Positions 1 through 9,072 are shown, counted from the first letter of the stretch. The stretch: DNA of 64,000 nt from Microbacterium luteum (GCF_015277875.1 NZ_CP063814.1:372001-436000), one strand, 5' to 3'. Numbers and translations are program-made. The notes: generated by a model from the sequence alone, not told the origin.

Positions 1-505
1 GCGGAGAGATCTGGGGGAAGTCTGGGTCCGCTTTCCGGCACCTTCGTACGGCAGCCGCGAACCAGCCATCTTGTGAGCTGGGGAGCTTCATGTGCTCATC
101 GCCACCTCCAAAAAGGAGTTGATCTGAGCTCTTGCCTCGAGCGTTGAGTCGGATCGGCGAGTCGAGGAAGTCTGGGTAGGGGACCGAACGGCTCGCGTGT
201 GACTTTGGTGTTCCTGTCCGAACCGTGCCATTGACCATGACGGCGTTCTCCTGAACGTGCACCCGCCGTCGAAGGAAATCCACGTCACCGACCCGCAGCC
301 CGGTCGCCTCGCCCCACCGGAGCCCGGTATACCCGAGGAACGTGACGATTTCGGGATGGCGGGACTCACTTGCCAGGAGTTCTACTTGTCGATGACTCAG
401 GTACACGCGTCGCTTCGGCTGTTTCCGTGGCAGTTTGATGCCGCGGACGGGATTCTCTCCGAGTCGGCGATCGCGAACGGCGACGGGGAGATCGTCGATC
501 AGAAG
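1..505 (-). pseudogene. Tyrosine recombinase (phage-type integrase), 5'-truncated, C-terminus off the left edge
   Basis: The minus strand is open without a stop from about 505 down to base 1. It reads as the core of an actinobacterial phage or ICE integrase: AVRDRRLGENPVRGIKLPR, then YLSHRQVELLA, then GYTGLRWGEATGLRVGDVD, which carries the first catalytic Arg of the R-H-R-Y set, and further on CRKADPDFPR just before the edge. The HxLRH and Tyr motifs would lie left of base 1. The N-terminal SAM-like domain is absent because the frame meets an IS256 remnant near 495-505, so no start codon is available. Such enzymes insert islands, often at tRNA 3' ends. Family call is firm; whether the missing C-terminus exists cannot be seen. 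Confidence 0.8.
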
Positions 506-905
506 GAGCTTGCGGAGCGTTTGCCCGCGCAGGCGAAGGAACAGAGCGTGAGTCCGACGGGGCCGGGTGGGCTGCTCAGCCAGTTCACGAAGAACGTCCC
601 GGGAAACCACGCAGGCGAGCCCTGACATCTCCGGCAATGAGCACAGCGGGACAGCGCTGGGTGAGAAGATTCGCAACGGCAACCGGACGAAGACCGTGCT
701 CACCGCGATCGGGCTGTTTGAGATCGAGGTCCCGAGGGATCGCGGTGGGTCGTCCGAACCGGTGATCGTCCCCAAGCGCAAGCGGCGACGGAGTCGACCA
801 GATCGTGGTTGTCGCTGACTGCGCGAGGATTGACAATGGGAGAGATCGCCGCGCACTTCGACGAGGTCTATGGGGCGATGGTCTCCGAAGACCGCATCAG
901 TTGAA
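496..905 (+). pseudogene. IS256-family (Mutator) transposase remnant, frameshifted
   Basis: Three pieces of an IS256-type transposase lie in order in three frames. The N-terminus (DQKELAERLPAQAKEQ, GPGGLLSQFTKNV) is at about 496-600. The middle (IRNGNRTKTVLTAIG, EIEVPRDRGGSSEPVIV) is at about 670-797. The third piece (LTARGLTMGEIAAHFDEVYG, MVSEDRIS) is at about 818-905 and stops at a TGA. At least two frameshifts separate them, the stretch between the first two is degenerate, and the whole catalytic DDE domain is missing. The piece abuts an oppositely oriented IS3 relic at about 906. Dead element. Confidence 0.8.
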
Positions 906-1190
906 TCACGGGGAAGGAGGGCCGGCCTTCTTCCCCTTCCCGCGCCGCCGGCGTTGCGCGGACGAGAGGATCCCGGCCTGCGAGCACAGCCTCCACGCCG
1001 TGCGCCTGCTCATCCGCCAGCCCGCCCGGCGGGCTTCGTCGGCGAGGTAGCGGTATCCGAACGTCGGGTCGTCGTGGAGCGCGTTGATCCGATACGCGCG
1101 GAGCACGTCCGCGTCGCGGACCCGGTCGCCTCTCCACCGGTAGTAGGACTGTCTCGTGAGCTTGAGGACCCGGCCGACACCGTCACGGGA
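906..1190 (-). pseudogene. IS3-family OrfB transposase fragment
   Basis: The minus strand reads LKLTRQSYYRWRGDRV, then DPTFGYRYLADEARRAGWRM, then RTAWRLCSQAGI and RRRRGKGKKAGPP. This is the N-terminal HTH_21 region of an IS3-family OrfB. The integrase (DDE, rve) domain that should follow is absent, since the frame ends at about 906 against the IS256 remnant. Upstream, near 1190, it is joined in the same frame to the tail of an IS110 transposase, giving a chimeric open frame (906-1301). It is a relic, not a working gene. Confidence 0.8.
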
Positions 1191-1194
1191 ATCT

Positions 1195-2185
1195 CCACTT
1201 GTGGCGGGCGGTGGACCGTGCCACTTGCGATGCGGCCGTCGGTTGCCGGCATCGCCGCGGGCGACGGCCATCCGGGATGCTTGCGCCCACCGGGCCTGCA
1301 TGACCGCGCCGGGCCGTTAGGTTCGCGGTGATGCCAGGCTGCTTCGACCAGCAGTCGGCGGGCGTGGGTGTTGCCGGTCTTCGTAATCAATCCCTGCACC
1401 CGAGACTGACCGGATGAGTACTCCGGCGGCATGAGGCCGGTGAACGCGCCGATGCTTGACCCGGTGAATCTCTCCCAGTCGCCGATCTCGACCGCCAATG
1501 CAAACGCGGTCAACGTCGATATGCCTCGTATACATCCCAGACGCGTGACGGTATTCGCATATTCGCTGGTCGCGGCCGTCTGTTCGATGAGCGTGTCGAG
1601 CCGGTCCTTGCGGGCGCCGACCTGCTGGACGGCCTCGTAGTCGGCGTGGGACGCGGGCTGCTCGAATCGGTGACGTCGCAGCCAAGCGTCGTGGGCACCC
1701 GTCCAGGCCCGCTTGCCGTCGTACATGATCCCGTGCCGCAGCAGCAGCTTCGACAGCCGGTGCCGTGCCGCCATCAGTTCGCCCCGATTGTCTTCCCACG
1801 CACGAACCAGATCTCGAGCGGTCTCCTGCGCCAGCGACGGCACACGCACCGCTACGATCTCGTCCAGCCGCAGCAGGCGAGCCAAGTGCGACGCGTCCCG
1901 AGCATTGCCTTTACCCGATCACCGGTCGTACGCTGCAGCTTCGACGGAGCCGCGACCAGGAACGTGATGCCCGCCGCAGCGAATAGCCTCGCCAACGCGA
2001 ACCCCGTCGGACCGGCCTCGTGCGCCGCCGCCGCGGGTTGCGGCAGCGCAAATCACCCACGACACCACGCCCGCAGGTTCATATCCGAATCGTCGCCGGA
2101 TCACTTCCCCGGCCCGTTCATCGATCCCGGCCGCCGCCACGCTCCAGAGTGCACATTCAGCCCAACGCTTCTCCGCTGAGAACTC
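1195..2185 (-). pseudogene. IS110-family transposase, degenerate with about four frameshifts
   Basis: Reading the minus strand and changing frame, an IS110-family transposase can be reassembled. VGLNVHS is at about 2150-2170, VAAAGIDERAGEVI with a following VVSWVI at 2060-2135, HEAGPTGFALARLFAAAGI and LVAAPSKLQRTTGDRVK at 1903-2030, then NARDASHLARLLRLDEIVAV through EIGDWERFTGSSIGAFTGLM and ITKTGNTHARRLLVEAAWHH at 1320-1902, then RWAQASRMAVARGDAGNRR at 1215-1300. Shifts lie near 2135, 2055, 1902 and 1318. At 1902 a single missing base restores the frame. The extreme C-terminus is replaced by the IS3 fragment. Clearly inactive. Confidence 0.85.
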
Positions 2186-2598
2186 AACTGGGGCCTCCAT
2201 TCGCCTGTCGAATTGACCAGCCCTCCCAACGGCTGGCAACCCGCTTACGCGAATCAAGGCCCCAGCCTCAAGGGGACCGAACGCTCATCGTCTAGTCTCC
2301 GGGCGGACCGGCCGCTCGACACGAGCAAGATGACGCTGGGCATCACTGTCCCGGCGGTAGTGGAAATGGCAGGAGCAATAGGATCCCGGCCCTGAGCCCG
2401 ACGCGGGGAAGAAGGCCGCCCCGATGTGATGTCTCTCCCAGCTGTGTTTCGCGCCCTCCCGGCTGCGGCGCGACTGCGCACTATGCCGCTTCTCGATGGG
2501 TGGTATCGGATCTGCAGCGTTGCCGAAGTCGGATGAAGGACGTTGGATATTCGATAATCCTTCCGCATTAGACCCTCCAAAGAAGTAGGGAGACCCAG
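2186..2598. other. Non-coding gap between the IS graveyard and the ABC transporter operon
   Basis: No convincing gene on either strand; the short open frames here have no recognisable protein and lack ribosome-binding sites. It may hold further decayed insertion-sequence DNA on the left. The right end contains a palindrome (2545-2560) and the leader of the transporter operon, which has GGGAG about 10 bases before the ATG at 2599. Confidence 0.6.
2545..2560. promoter_or_regulatory. Candidate GntR operator upstream of the ABC transporter
   Basis: GGATATTCGATAATCC is an imperfect palindrome (GGAT and ATCC arms) 38 bases before the first transporter gene. Its core GATATTCGAT recurs exactly at 20416-20425, just before a second GntR gene of the same subfamily. 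I infer that it is the site for the GntR protein encoded at the end of this operon (5955-6680) or for its paralogue. Confidence 0.45.
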
Positions 2599-3579
2599 AT
2601 GTTGATCTCGCGCCCATTCAGTCTCGGAGCCATCGTGGCTGCTGCCGCACTGATGCTGACCTCATGCGCAGGTAGTAGCAGCCAGTCGAGTGCTGATGGT
2701 GAAGCCGAGCTCACCAGCATCGCTGTCGGCATGACGCCGATCGCGAACGCGGCCCCGGTGTACCTCGCGATTCAAGAAGGCTTTTTCGAGGACGAGGGCT
2801 TGAAAGTCACCCCGACGACGATCCAGGCTGCGGCAGCTGCGATCCCGTCGCTGATCAACGACGAGTTGCAGTTCGCTCTCGTGTCTGCTGTGCCCACCAT
2901 CACCGCTGCATCCAAAGGTCTGCCTGTGCGGGTGGTCGCCGCCAACGACCACTACAACCCGGACGCGACGGCGACGGACGCCGCCGCTCTGGTCGCATCC
3001 GCAGGGAGCGGAATCACCGATATGGCGGATCTCGGCGGCGCGACTGTCGCAGTGGTCGGTCTGAAGTCCGCACCGGAACTCGCGACACGCGTCGCCCTAG
3101 AAAAGGTCGGCGTCGACCCGTCGACCGTCGATTTCGTGGAGATCTCCTACCCGGACATGGTGCCGGCTCTTCAGTCGGACCGCGTTGACGCTGCAGTCGT
3201 CGTCGATCCGTTCCTCAGCCAGGTCAAAGAAGCAGGCCTGTCGGTGATCGGGCAGCCGTTCCTCGACGGCTTGGCGGGCGAAGTGGGAACCACCTGGATC
3301 GCTGCGGACGCGTTCGTGTCCCAGAACGCCGATACCGCGGCCGGTTTCGTGAGGGCCATCGAGAAGGCCGTCGCCTATGCGGCGGAGAACCCCGATGCTG
3401 TGCGCGAGATCATGGGCACGTACACTGAGACGGATCCGGAAGTCCTCGCCAAGAGTCTGCTGCCGGTCTTCGACTCTTCGATCTCCTCCGGTGATCTGCA
3501 GTACTACGCGGACACGATGCTCGATCAAGGCTTCATCGCCGAGTCCTACGACGCGTCGGAGCTGTTGTGGCAGCAGTGA
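2599..3579 (+). CDS. ABC transporter substrate-binding lipoprotein (NMT1/SsuA type)
   Basis: Extracellular solute receptor of an SsuA/ThiY-like importer, 326 aa. The signal peptide ends in a lipobox LTSC, so Cys23 would be acylated. The mature protein opens with the family's two-lobe pattern: a beta strand SIAVGMTPIANAAPVYLA followed by EGFFEDEGL, and later SDRVDAAVVVDPF in lobe two. First gene of a tight operon; the permease start overlaps its end by 13 bases. The class carries sulfonates, thiamine precursors, nitrate or aromatic acids, so the ligand cannot be read from sequence. The catabolic genes alongside make an aromatic or heterocyclic substrate likely. Confidence 0.85.
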   Translation: MLISRPFSLGAIVAAAALMLTSCAGSSSQSSADGEAELTSIAVGMTPIANAAPVYLAIQEGFFEDEGLKVTPTTIQAAAAAIPSLINDELQFALVSAVPTITAASKGLPVRVVAANDHYNPDATATDAAALVASAGSGITDMADLGGATVAVVGLKSAPELATRVALEKVGVDPSTVDFVEISYPDMVPALQSDRVDAAVVVDPFLSQVKEAGLSVIGQPFLDGLAGEVGTTWIAADAFVSQNADTAAGFVRAIEKAVAYAAENPDAVREIMGTYTETDPEVLAKSLLPVFDSSISSGDLQYYADTMLDQGFIAESYDASELLWQQ

Positions 3580-4388
3580 CCGCATTGAAAGGCCGCGCGC
3601 GGCGGAACACATCGACGTACTCTGCGACATCGGGTCACCTGATCGCGAAGATCGGATTCATCGCCGCCATCGTGATCGCGTGGCAGATCGCCGCCTCTGC
3701 CGGAACGCTCGGTGCCGTGCCGACGCCGGTAGACGTCGCTCAGGCCCTCATCGGGGTCTTCGTCGACGGTTCAGTATGGATGCCGGTGGCGATCACGCTC
3801 GGCGCCTGGGCAGTGAGCTTCATCCTCGCGTCGATGCTCGGGCTCGTTCTCGGTTTCCCCCTCGGCGCCAGCGATCTCGCCTACCGGATGTCGGTCTTCC
3901 TGCTGGACTTCTGCCGCACGATTCCCGCGCTGGCATTGATCCCGCTAGTAGTCCTCATGTTCGGCACGGGCATGGAGAGCACGGTCATCTTGGCGACATT
4001 CGCCGCTGTCTGGGCAGTGCTGCTGCAGGTGATCTACGGTGTCCGGGATGTAGATCCGGTCGCCCGCGACGTCTTCCGATCTTTTCGAGTCCGCCGTTCA
4101 GACGTCATCCTCCGGCTCATCCTGCCGACTGCGGCGCCGTACATCGCGACCGGGCTGCGCCTGGCGGCCGCGATCTGCCTACTACTCACCCTGAGCGTCC
4201 AGATCGTGATCGCGGCTCCCGGGATAGGGCAGCAGATCGTTCTCGCCCAGCTCGGTGGGGCCATTGCGAAGATGTACGCATACATCGTCCTCAGCGGTGT
4301 GCTCGGAATCGCGCTGAACGCGATCTTCGTCGCGATCGAGCGCGCTGCCCTACACTGGCATCCGTCGTTCCGCGGGGAGGTGCACTGA
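3567..4388 (+). CDS. ABC transporter permease (SsuC/TauC type)
   Basis: Integral membrane subunit of 273 aa with about six hydrophobic segments. The cytoplasmic EAA loop, which contacts the ATPase, is VARDVFRSFRVRRSDVILRL followed by ILPTAAPYIATGLR. The start is GTG at 3567, inside the 3' end of the receptor gene, which indicates translational coupling. It shares family with the next gene, so the importer probably uses a heterodimeric membrane domain rather than the more common homodimer. Confidence 0.85.
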   Translation: MAAVTALKGRARRNTSTYSATSGHLIAKIGFIAAIVIAWQIAASAGTLGAVPTPVDVAQALIGVFVDGSVWMPVAITLGAWAVSFILASMLGLVLGFPLGASDLAYRMSVFLLDFCRTIPALALIPLVVLMFGTGMESTVILATFAAVWAVLLQVIYGVRDVDPVARDVFRSFRVRRSDVILRLILPTAAPYIATGLRLAAAICLLLTLSVQIVIAAPGIGQQIVLAQLGGAIAKMYAYIVLSGVLGIALNAIFVAIERAALHWHPSFRGEVH

Positions 4389-5146
4389 TGCGCACTCTGC
4401 GTCGGGGCTCTCTCGCCCTCGTCCTCCCTGTGATCGCCGTCGCCCTCTGGTGGGTCGCCACCGAGAACGCCGAGTCGTTCTACTTCCCCCCGCTTTCCCA
4501 GATACTGGGCGTCTTCGTCGATCTATGGGTCTTCGACCTGGTGCCCGTGCATGTCGTGCCGAGCATCGTCGCCATCCTCGTCGGCCTCGGAGTGTCAATC
4601 GTCCTGGGCATCGCGATCGGAGTCGCGCTCGGACTTTCGAAGTTCGCGAGCGAGATGGTGAGCCCCGTGCTGCAGTTCCTTCGCTATCTGCCCGCCGTGG
4701 CACTGCTCCCGCTCGCGATCCAATTGATCGGCATCGGACTGGAGATGCGAGTCGCGATCATCGTGCTCGGTGCCATCTGGCCGATCCTGCTCAACACGAT
4801 GGACGGCGTGCGGGCGATCAACCCCTCGGTCGTCGATGTCGCGAAATCGACACGTCTGCGCTGGACAACCTGGATCTTCCGCCTCGTGCTCCCTGCGGCG
4901 AGCCCGCAGATCTTCACCGGCATCCGTGCCAGCCTCGCCGTCGCCGTCGTCCTCATGGTCGCCAGCGAACTGCTCGGATCCTCGCGGGGTATGGGCTACT
5001 TCATCCTTGAGTCCCAGCGTCAGTTCTCGCTGCCGGAGATGTGGTCGGGCATGATCCTGCTCGGCATCATCGGTTATCTCCTCAATGTCATCTTCGCCAG
5101 GATCGAGCACGCCGTGCTCGCTTGGCATCGCCTGTCGCGCAGCTGA
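4388..5146 (+). CDS. ABC transporter permease, second subunit (SsuC/TauC type)
   Basis: A 252 aa integral membrane protein of the same BPD_transp_1 family. The EAA loop is near INPSVVDVAKSTRLRWTTWI and is followed by LVLPAASPQIFTGIRASLAV. The ATG at 4388 overlaps the TGA of the preceding permease by one base (TGATG), so this start is preferred. The same frame stays open upstream to 3377, but that region is the antecedent genes read out of frame. Two different permease genes in a row, then one ATPase, is the layout of some thiamine-precursor and aromatic-acid importers. Confidence 0.85.
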   Translation: MRTLRRGSLALVLPVIAVALWWVATENAESFYFPPLSQILGVFVDLWVFDLVPVHVVPSIVAILVGLGVSIVLGIAIGVALGLSKFASEMVSPVLQFLRYLPAVALLPLAIQLIGIGLEMRVAIIVLGAIWPILLNTMDGVRAINPSVVDVAKSTRLRWTTWIFRLVLPAASPQIFTGIRASLAVAVVLMVASELLGSSRGMGYFILESQRQFSLPEMWSGMILLGIIGYLLNVIFARIEHAVLAWHRLSRS

Positions 5147-5163
5147 AAGGACAATCCCAAGTC

Positions 5164-5958
5164 ATGCAAAGCCAACAGCGCATCATCTTGTCCGTCGAAC
5201 ACCTCCAGAAGAGCTTCGGTCCGAAGGAGGTCCTACGCGACGTCACCTTCACCGCCGCCGCCGGCGAGTTCGTCTGCATCGTCGGGCCGTCCGGCGCCGG
5301 GAAGACCACGCTGCTCCGGGCTCTTGCGCAACTCGGCCCTGCAGACGGCGGGCGCGTGCTGCTCGACGGCCGAGAAGTCACAGAGCCGCCCTCGGAGATG
5401 GCCGTGGTCTTCCAGGACTACAGCCGGTCGCTGATGCCCTGGATGCGGGTCGCCGCGAACGTGGAACTTCCGCTGTTGCGCAGTCGACTGTCGAAGGCTG
5501 AGCGTTCAGAACGTATCCAGCAGGCACTTGTCGATGTCGGACTTCCCGATGCGGGCAGGCTGTACCCCTGGCAGATGTCCGGTGGGATGCAGCAGCGGGT
5601 TGCCATTGCCCGGTCGCTCGCATATCGTCCGGAAGTCTTGATCATGGATGAGCCGTTCGCCTCGGTCGATGCGCAGACCAGGGCAGACCTCGAGGATCTG
5701 ATGCTCGATCTGCGCGACAGGCTGGGCGTGACGATCGTGCTCGTCACGCATGACATCGACGAGTCGGTGTATCTTTCGGACAAGGTCATCGTTCTCTCCG
5801 GCAGCCCGGCTACGGTGACCGCAACTGTGCCTGTGCCGCTGGGTGCCCCGCGAGATCAGATCGCGACGAAGGCGACACCGGAGTTCCTCGCACTTCGAGC
5901 GGAGATCCACGGCTTGATCGCCCATGCCGGGGCGAGGCCGGTTACAGTGTCGTCGTGA
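5164..5958 (+). CDS. ABC transporter ATP-binding protein (SsuB/TauB type)
   Basis: Cytoplasmic ATPase of 264 aa powering the importer. It has Walker A GPSGAGKT at residues 41-48, a Q-loop in VVFQDYSRSLMPW, signature MSGGMQQR near 139, Walker B VLIMDEPFASVD near 158-168, and the switch His in LVTHDIDES. The ATG at 5164 is the first in frame after the permease stop, 17 bases downstream, with AAAGGA ahead of it. The last codons overlap the GntR start (GTGA), which ties transport and regulation into one transcript. Confidence 0.9.
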   Translation: MQSQQRIILSVEHLQKSFGPKEVLRDVTFTAAAGEFVCIVGPSGAGKTTLLRALAQLGPADGGRVLLDGREVTEPPSEMAVVFQDYSRSLMPWMRVAANVELPLLRSRLSKAERSERIQQALVDVGLPDAGRLYPWQMSGGMQQRVAIARSLAYRPEVLIMDEPFASVDAQTRADLEDLMLDLRDRLGVTIVLVTHDIDESVYLSDKVIVLSGSPATVTATVPVPLGAPRDQIATKATPEFLALRAEIHGLIAHAGARPVTVSS

Positions 5959-6680
5959 GCACCCCGCTGTTACCACCGCGCGGTGCCCGACGAGTGGCCG
6001 ACGAGGTTTACCGAATCCTGCATGCGCGGATCGTCGCCGGAGAGCTCCAGCCCGGGGAACGCATCGAGATCGATCATGTGGCACGCGAACTCGACGTCTC
6101 GCGCACGCCGGTGCGGGAAGCGGTTCTCCAGCTGGCCAGCACGGGGATGGTCGAGCGCGTACCGTACCGGGGCACGATCGTGACCGGTGTCGATGCTGAT
6201 CGGCTCGAAGAGGTGACGGCGCTCCGCATCCAACTGGAGGGCCTCGCTGCAGAACTGGGTGCCGCGCGCATCGACGAGGCCGGTGTCGCGCGGATGGCCG
6301 AACTGCAGGACACGATCGAAATCCGGGCTCATGAGGCCGGCTATGCGTCGGGCATCTTCAACGAACTCAATGCGCAGTTCCACGGGGTGCTCTATGCCGC
6401 CGCAGGCGCACCGACGCTCGTCCGCCTCATCGAGGGACTCAACGCTGAAGCGGATCGGATGCGGCTGCACTTCCCCGCTGCCGACGGACTCGCCGACCCC
6501 CACCATCGAGCGATCATCGAAGCCTGCCGGGATGGCGACGTCGGCGCTGCGAGGATCGCCACGCAACGTCACATCCTCGCCGCGTATTTCAGCATGAGCC
6601 GCTCGGATGCCGTTCCCGACGGTGGTGCGCTGTCGCTCGTCGTCCGCGAGACGGGGTTGCCGCTGCGCCGGGGGTGTTAG
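5955..6680 (+). CDS. GntR-family (FadR/FCD subfamily) transcriptional regulator
   Basis: A 241 aa regulator. The N-terminal winged helix-turn-helix contains RIVAGELQPGERIEIDHVAR, DVSRTPVREAVLQL and the wing VPYRGTIV. The C-terminal FCD domain carries the metal-site pattern in FNELNAQFHGVLY, HHRAIIEACRDGD and RHILAAY. The start is GTG at 5955, overlapping the ATPase stop by four bases. FCD proteins are usually repressors released by an organic acid. The candidate operator at 2545 before the operon suggests autoregulation. Closely resembles the GntR at 20438. Confidence 0.85.
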   Translation: MSTPLLPPRGARRVADEVYRILHARIVAGELQPGERIEIDHVARELDVSRTPVREAVLQLASTGMVERVPYRGTIVTGVDADRLEEVTALRIQLEGLAAELGAARIDEAGVARMAELQDTIEIRAHEAGYASGIFNELNAQFHGVLYAAAGAPTLVRLIEGLNAEADRMRLHFPAADGLADPHHRAIIEACRDGDVGAARIATQRHILAAYFSMSRSDAVPDGGALSLVVRETGLPLRRGC

Positions 6681-6698
6681 CACCGGTCTTAGCGTGGC

Positions 6699-8105
6699 TC
6701 ACGCTTTGCTGAGCTCCCAGTGGTTGACGTTGAGCGTCGCGTGGTCAGCCGCGAGGTAGCGGTGGAAGCGGCCCTCCGGGTCCCGCTCTGCGATGATCTG
6801 CTGCAGTCTCTCCCAGTTCTCCGGCGCCATGAACCGCAGCTGACGATTGGTCATGTCGCTGTCGCCCAGGTACTGGCCTGCCGTCACCGGCTGAGCGTGT
6901 GCGAACACCTCGTCCACCCAGGCGCGGTTGCGCGCGAACTCGGCGGGATCCTCGTACACGGTGTAGGCGGCGACGTAGGCATCCGTGTGTAGCGAGAACG
7001 CCATGTCCGGCAGCGGCCGGCGAGGGGCGTTGCTCATCCAGATCGCGAAGCCCTTCTCGGTCGGGTTCGTCGTGAACAACGGTCGGATTCCCTCGACCAT
7101 CGCGGCAACGCCTTCCAGAGAGTTCTCTGCGTCGATCCAGGCGTTGTCGCAGATGTACTGCCAGTGCTCGGGATTCTGCAGCTCCTGCTGCGCGCGATGC
7201 TCGGCGAGCGTCGACGGGGCGGCGTCCTGCACGAAGAGTGCCCGGTCGATGACCGGGCACGTGTTGAATTCCGCGAGGGATGCGCGGGCGTGCAGCTCAT
7301 CGTCGTCGAAACTCGCACCCGTGACCAGGAAGACGCGGCGCTCCGTCCCGTCGGGAAGAGGTACCGGTGTCGAGATCGCGACGATCTCGACGTTGTCCGG
7401 GATGCGGTGATGTGCCTCGTAGAGCCAGGTCATCACCTCGGTGAAGTCCTCGAGTTCGTAGGCCTGAACTGTGTGGGCGAGATGCCTGAAGAGCGGGCGC
7501 GTGTCGAGGTGGAATCGGACGACGATCCCCGGGAAGGCCGGACCCGCGCCGCGTGCAGCCCAGTAGAGATCGGTGTTCTGGTCCGCATCGCAGCGGACGA
7601 GATCGCCATCGGCGGTGACGACGTCCACGGCGACGACCGACTCCGCCGCCCATCCCCAGCCCCGCTGGTTCCAGCCCTGTCCGCCCTGCAACAGGAATCC
7701 GCCGATGCCCACCGACGGGCAGTGACCTCCGTTGAAGAACCGGCCGCGCTCCTCCAGATAGGGCGACAACTCGTCGCCGCCCTTCGTGGCTGGACCGGCC
7801 GAAACGATTCCACTCGCCTCGTCGAGTGATATCTCGCGCAACGCGCCAAGGTCGATGAGCAGCCCGCCGTCCCGCACGCTCCACGCGGCCCAGGAGTGCC
7901 CGCCCGAACGGATGGCGACCGTCCATCCGTTCTCGTTCGCGAGGCGGACGCCCTTCTGCACGTCGTCGACCGACTTGGCGATCAACACCGCAGCGGGCTG
8001 GCGGTCGGGACGCCGACCGTTGAAGACGCGACCGACGCGGGCATCCTCCCAATCGGAGTCGGAAGGCAGCACCAGGCGTCCGTCGAAGGTCAGCTTTCGG
8101 GCCAT
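6699..8105 (-). CDS. FAD-dependent oxidase of the berberine bridge enzyme / 6-hydroxynicotine oxidase family
   Basis: Soluble oxidoreductase of 468 aa. The N-terminal FAD_binding_4 fold has IRSGGHSW (His70) and GGHCPSVGIGGF (Cys129), the two residues that attach FAD bicovalently in this family. The C-terminal BBE segment is near RFMAPENWERLQQI. Relatives oxidise amines, alcohols or sugars with oxygen. Of the two adjacent ATGs at 8108 and 8105, the second has the better spacing to AGGAG. It converges on the GntR gene (18 base gap) and diverges from an SDR gene at 8272. The nearby RidA gene hints at an imine-producing amine oxidation, which is inference. Confidence 0.8.
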   Translation of the reverse strand: MARKLTFDGRLVLPSDSDWEDARVGRVFNGRRPDRQPAAVLIAKSVDDVQKGVRLANENGWTVAIRSGGHSWAAWSVRDGGLLIDLGALREISLDEASGIVSAGPATKGGDELSPYLEERGRFFNGGHCPSVGIGGFLLQGGQGWNQRGWGWAAESVVAVDVVTADGDLVRCDADQNTDLYWAARGAGPAFPGIVVRFHLDTRPLFRHLAHTVQAYELEDFTEVMTWLYEAHHRIPDNVEIVAISTPVPLPDGTERRVFLVTGASFDDDELHARASLAEFNTCPVIDRALFVQDAAPSTLAEHRAQQELQNPEHWQYICDNAWIDAENSLEGVAAMVEGIRPLFTTNPTEKGFAIWMSNAPRRPLPDMAFSLHTDAYVAAYTVYEDPAEFARNRAWVDEVFAHAQPVTAGQYLGDSDMTNRQLRFMAPENWERLQQIIAERDPEGRFHRYLAADHATLNVNHWELSKA

Positions 8106-8271
8106 CATCGATCTCCTCAAGAGTCATGCGGGTGGATCGCTCCGCCTTGGACCGAGACTAGGCAGGCCACTGATTCCGCAGCACACCACAGGATTGATAC
8201 CAGACATCTGCCGTCGGGACGGTTCGCATGGTTCGTTTTCGCGATGATGGAGAGACTCGAGGAGGAGAAGC

Positions 8272-9036
8272 ATGGGACGCCTGCAGGACAAGATCGCCGT
8301 CATCACCGGCATCGGCGGTGGCATGGGCCGAGAAGCCGCGCGCCGCTTCGCGGCAGAGGGTGCGAGGGTCGTCGGATGCGACGTGAATGCCGAAGGCCTC
8401 GAGGAGACGGTGCGGATCGTCCGCGGCGAAGGCGGCGAGATCACCGGCCATGCTCCCGTCGATCTCAGCGACGCCGAAACGACCGCACGCTGGATCGACG
8501 ACGCGGCGGCCGTTTACGGCGGCATCGACATCCTCTACAACAACGCCGGCATCCAGCGCTTCGCGCCCATCGACGAACTCGCGGTGGACGACTGGGAGCT
8601 CAACGTGCGCGGCGAACTGAGCATCGTCTTCTACGCCGTCCGCGCGGCCTGGAAGCACCTCAAGCGTCGCGGCGGCACGATCGTGAACATCGGCTCGATC
8701 GCAGGCACTCGCGGGGTGGAGTTCATGCCGCAGAACGTGCACGGCGCCGCGAAGGCCGGCGTCATCAACCTCACTCAGCAACTCGCCGTCGAAGGCGGCC
8801 CGCACGGCATCCGCGCCGTGTGCATCTCGCCGGGTTTCATCGAGACCCCCGCGACCAAGTTCCTCGTAGACAATCCGCCCCCAGCGATCAAGGAGACCTG
8901 GGATCGCATCCCGCTCCGCCGCGTCGGTCGACCGGACGACATCGTGAACGCGGCGGTCTTCCTGGCCTCCGACGAGGCGACGTGGATCACGGGGGTGAAC
9001 CTCGTAGTCGACGGCGGAGGCTCGGTGCTCGGTTGA
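8272..9036 (+). CDS. Short-chain dehydrogenase/reductase with His in place of the catalytic Tyr
   Basis: A 254 aa classical SDR: NAD(P)-binding TGIGGGMG at residues 12-19, NNAG, and the catalytic Ser142 region NIGSIAG. Where the family has YxxxK, this protein reads HGAAK, with His157 and Lys161. The rest of the fold, including the C-terminal ITGVNLVVDGGG, is normal, so this is a substitution rather than decay. GAGGAGGAG before the ATG supports the start. It stands alone, divergent from the flavoprotein oxidase and convergent with the RidA gene. Its substrate is unknown. Confidence 0.8.
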   Translation: MGRLQDKIAVITGIGGGMGREAARRFAAEGARVVGCDVNAEGLEETVRIVRGEGGEITGHAPVDLSDAETTARWIDDAAAVYGGIDILYNNAGIQRFAPIDELAVDDWELNVRGELSIVFYAVRAAWKHLKRRGGTIVNIGSIAGTRGVEFMPQNVHGAAKAGVINLTQQLAVEGGPHGIRAVCISPGFIETPATKFLVDNPPPAIKETWDRIPLRRVGRPDDIVNAAVFLASDEATWITGVNLVVDGGGSVLG

Positions 9037-9072
9037 CTGGCACGTCGGGAGCGCCCGCCAGCGATTTACGAC

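Noticed and set aside
3377..4387. N-terminal extension of the second permease
   Set aside because: The extra sequence is Arg-rich shadow of the receptor and first permease; the ATG at 4388 gives a normal permease length and overlap.
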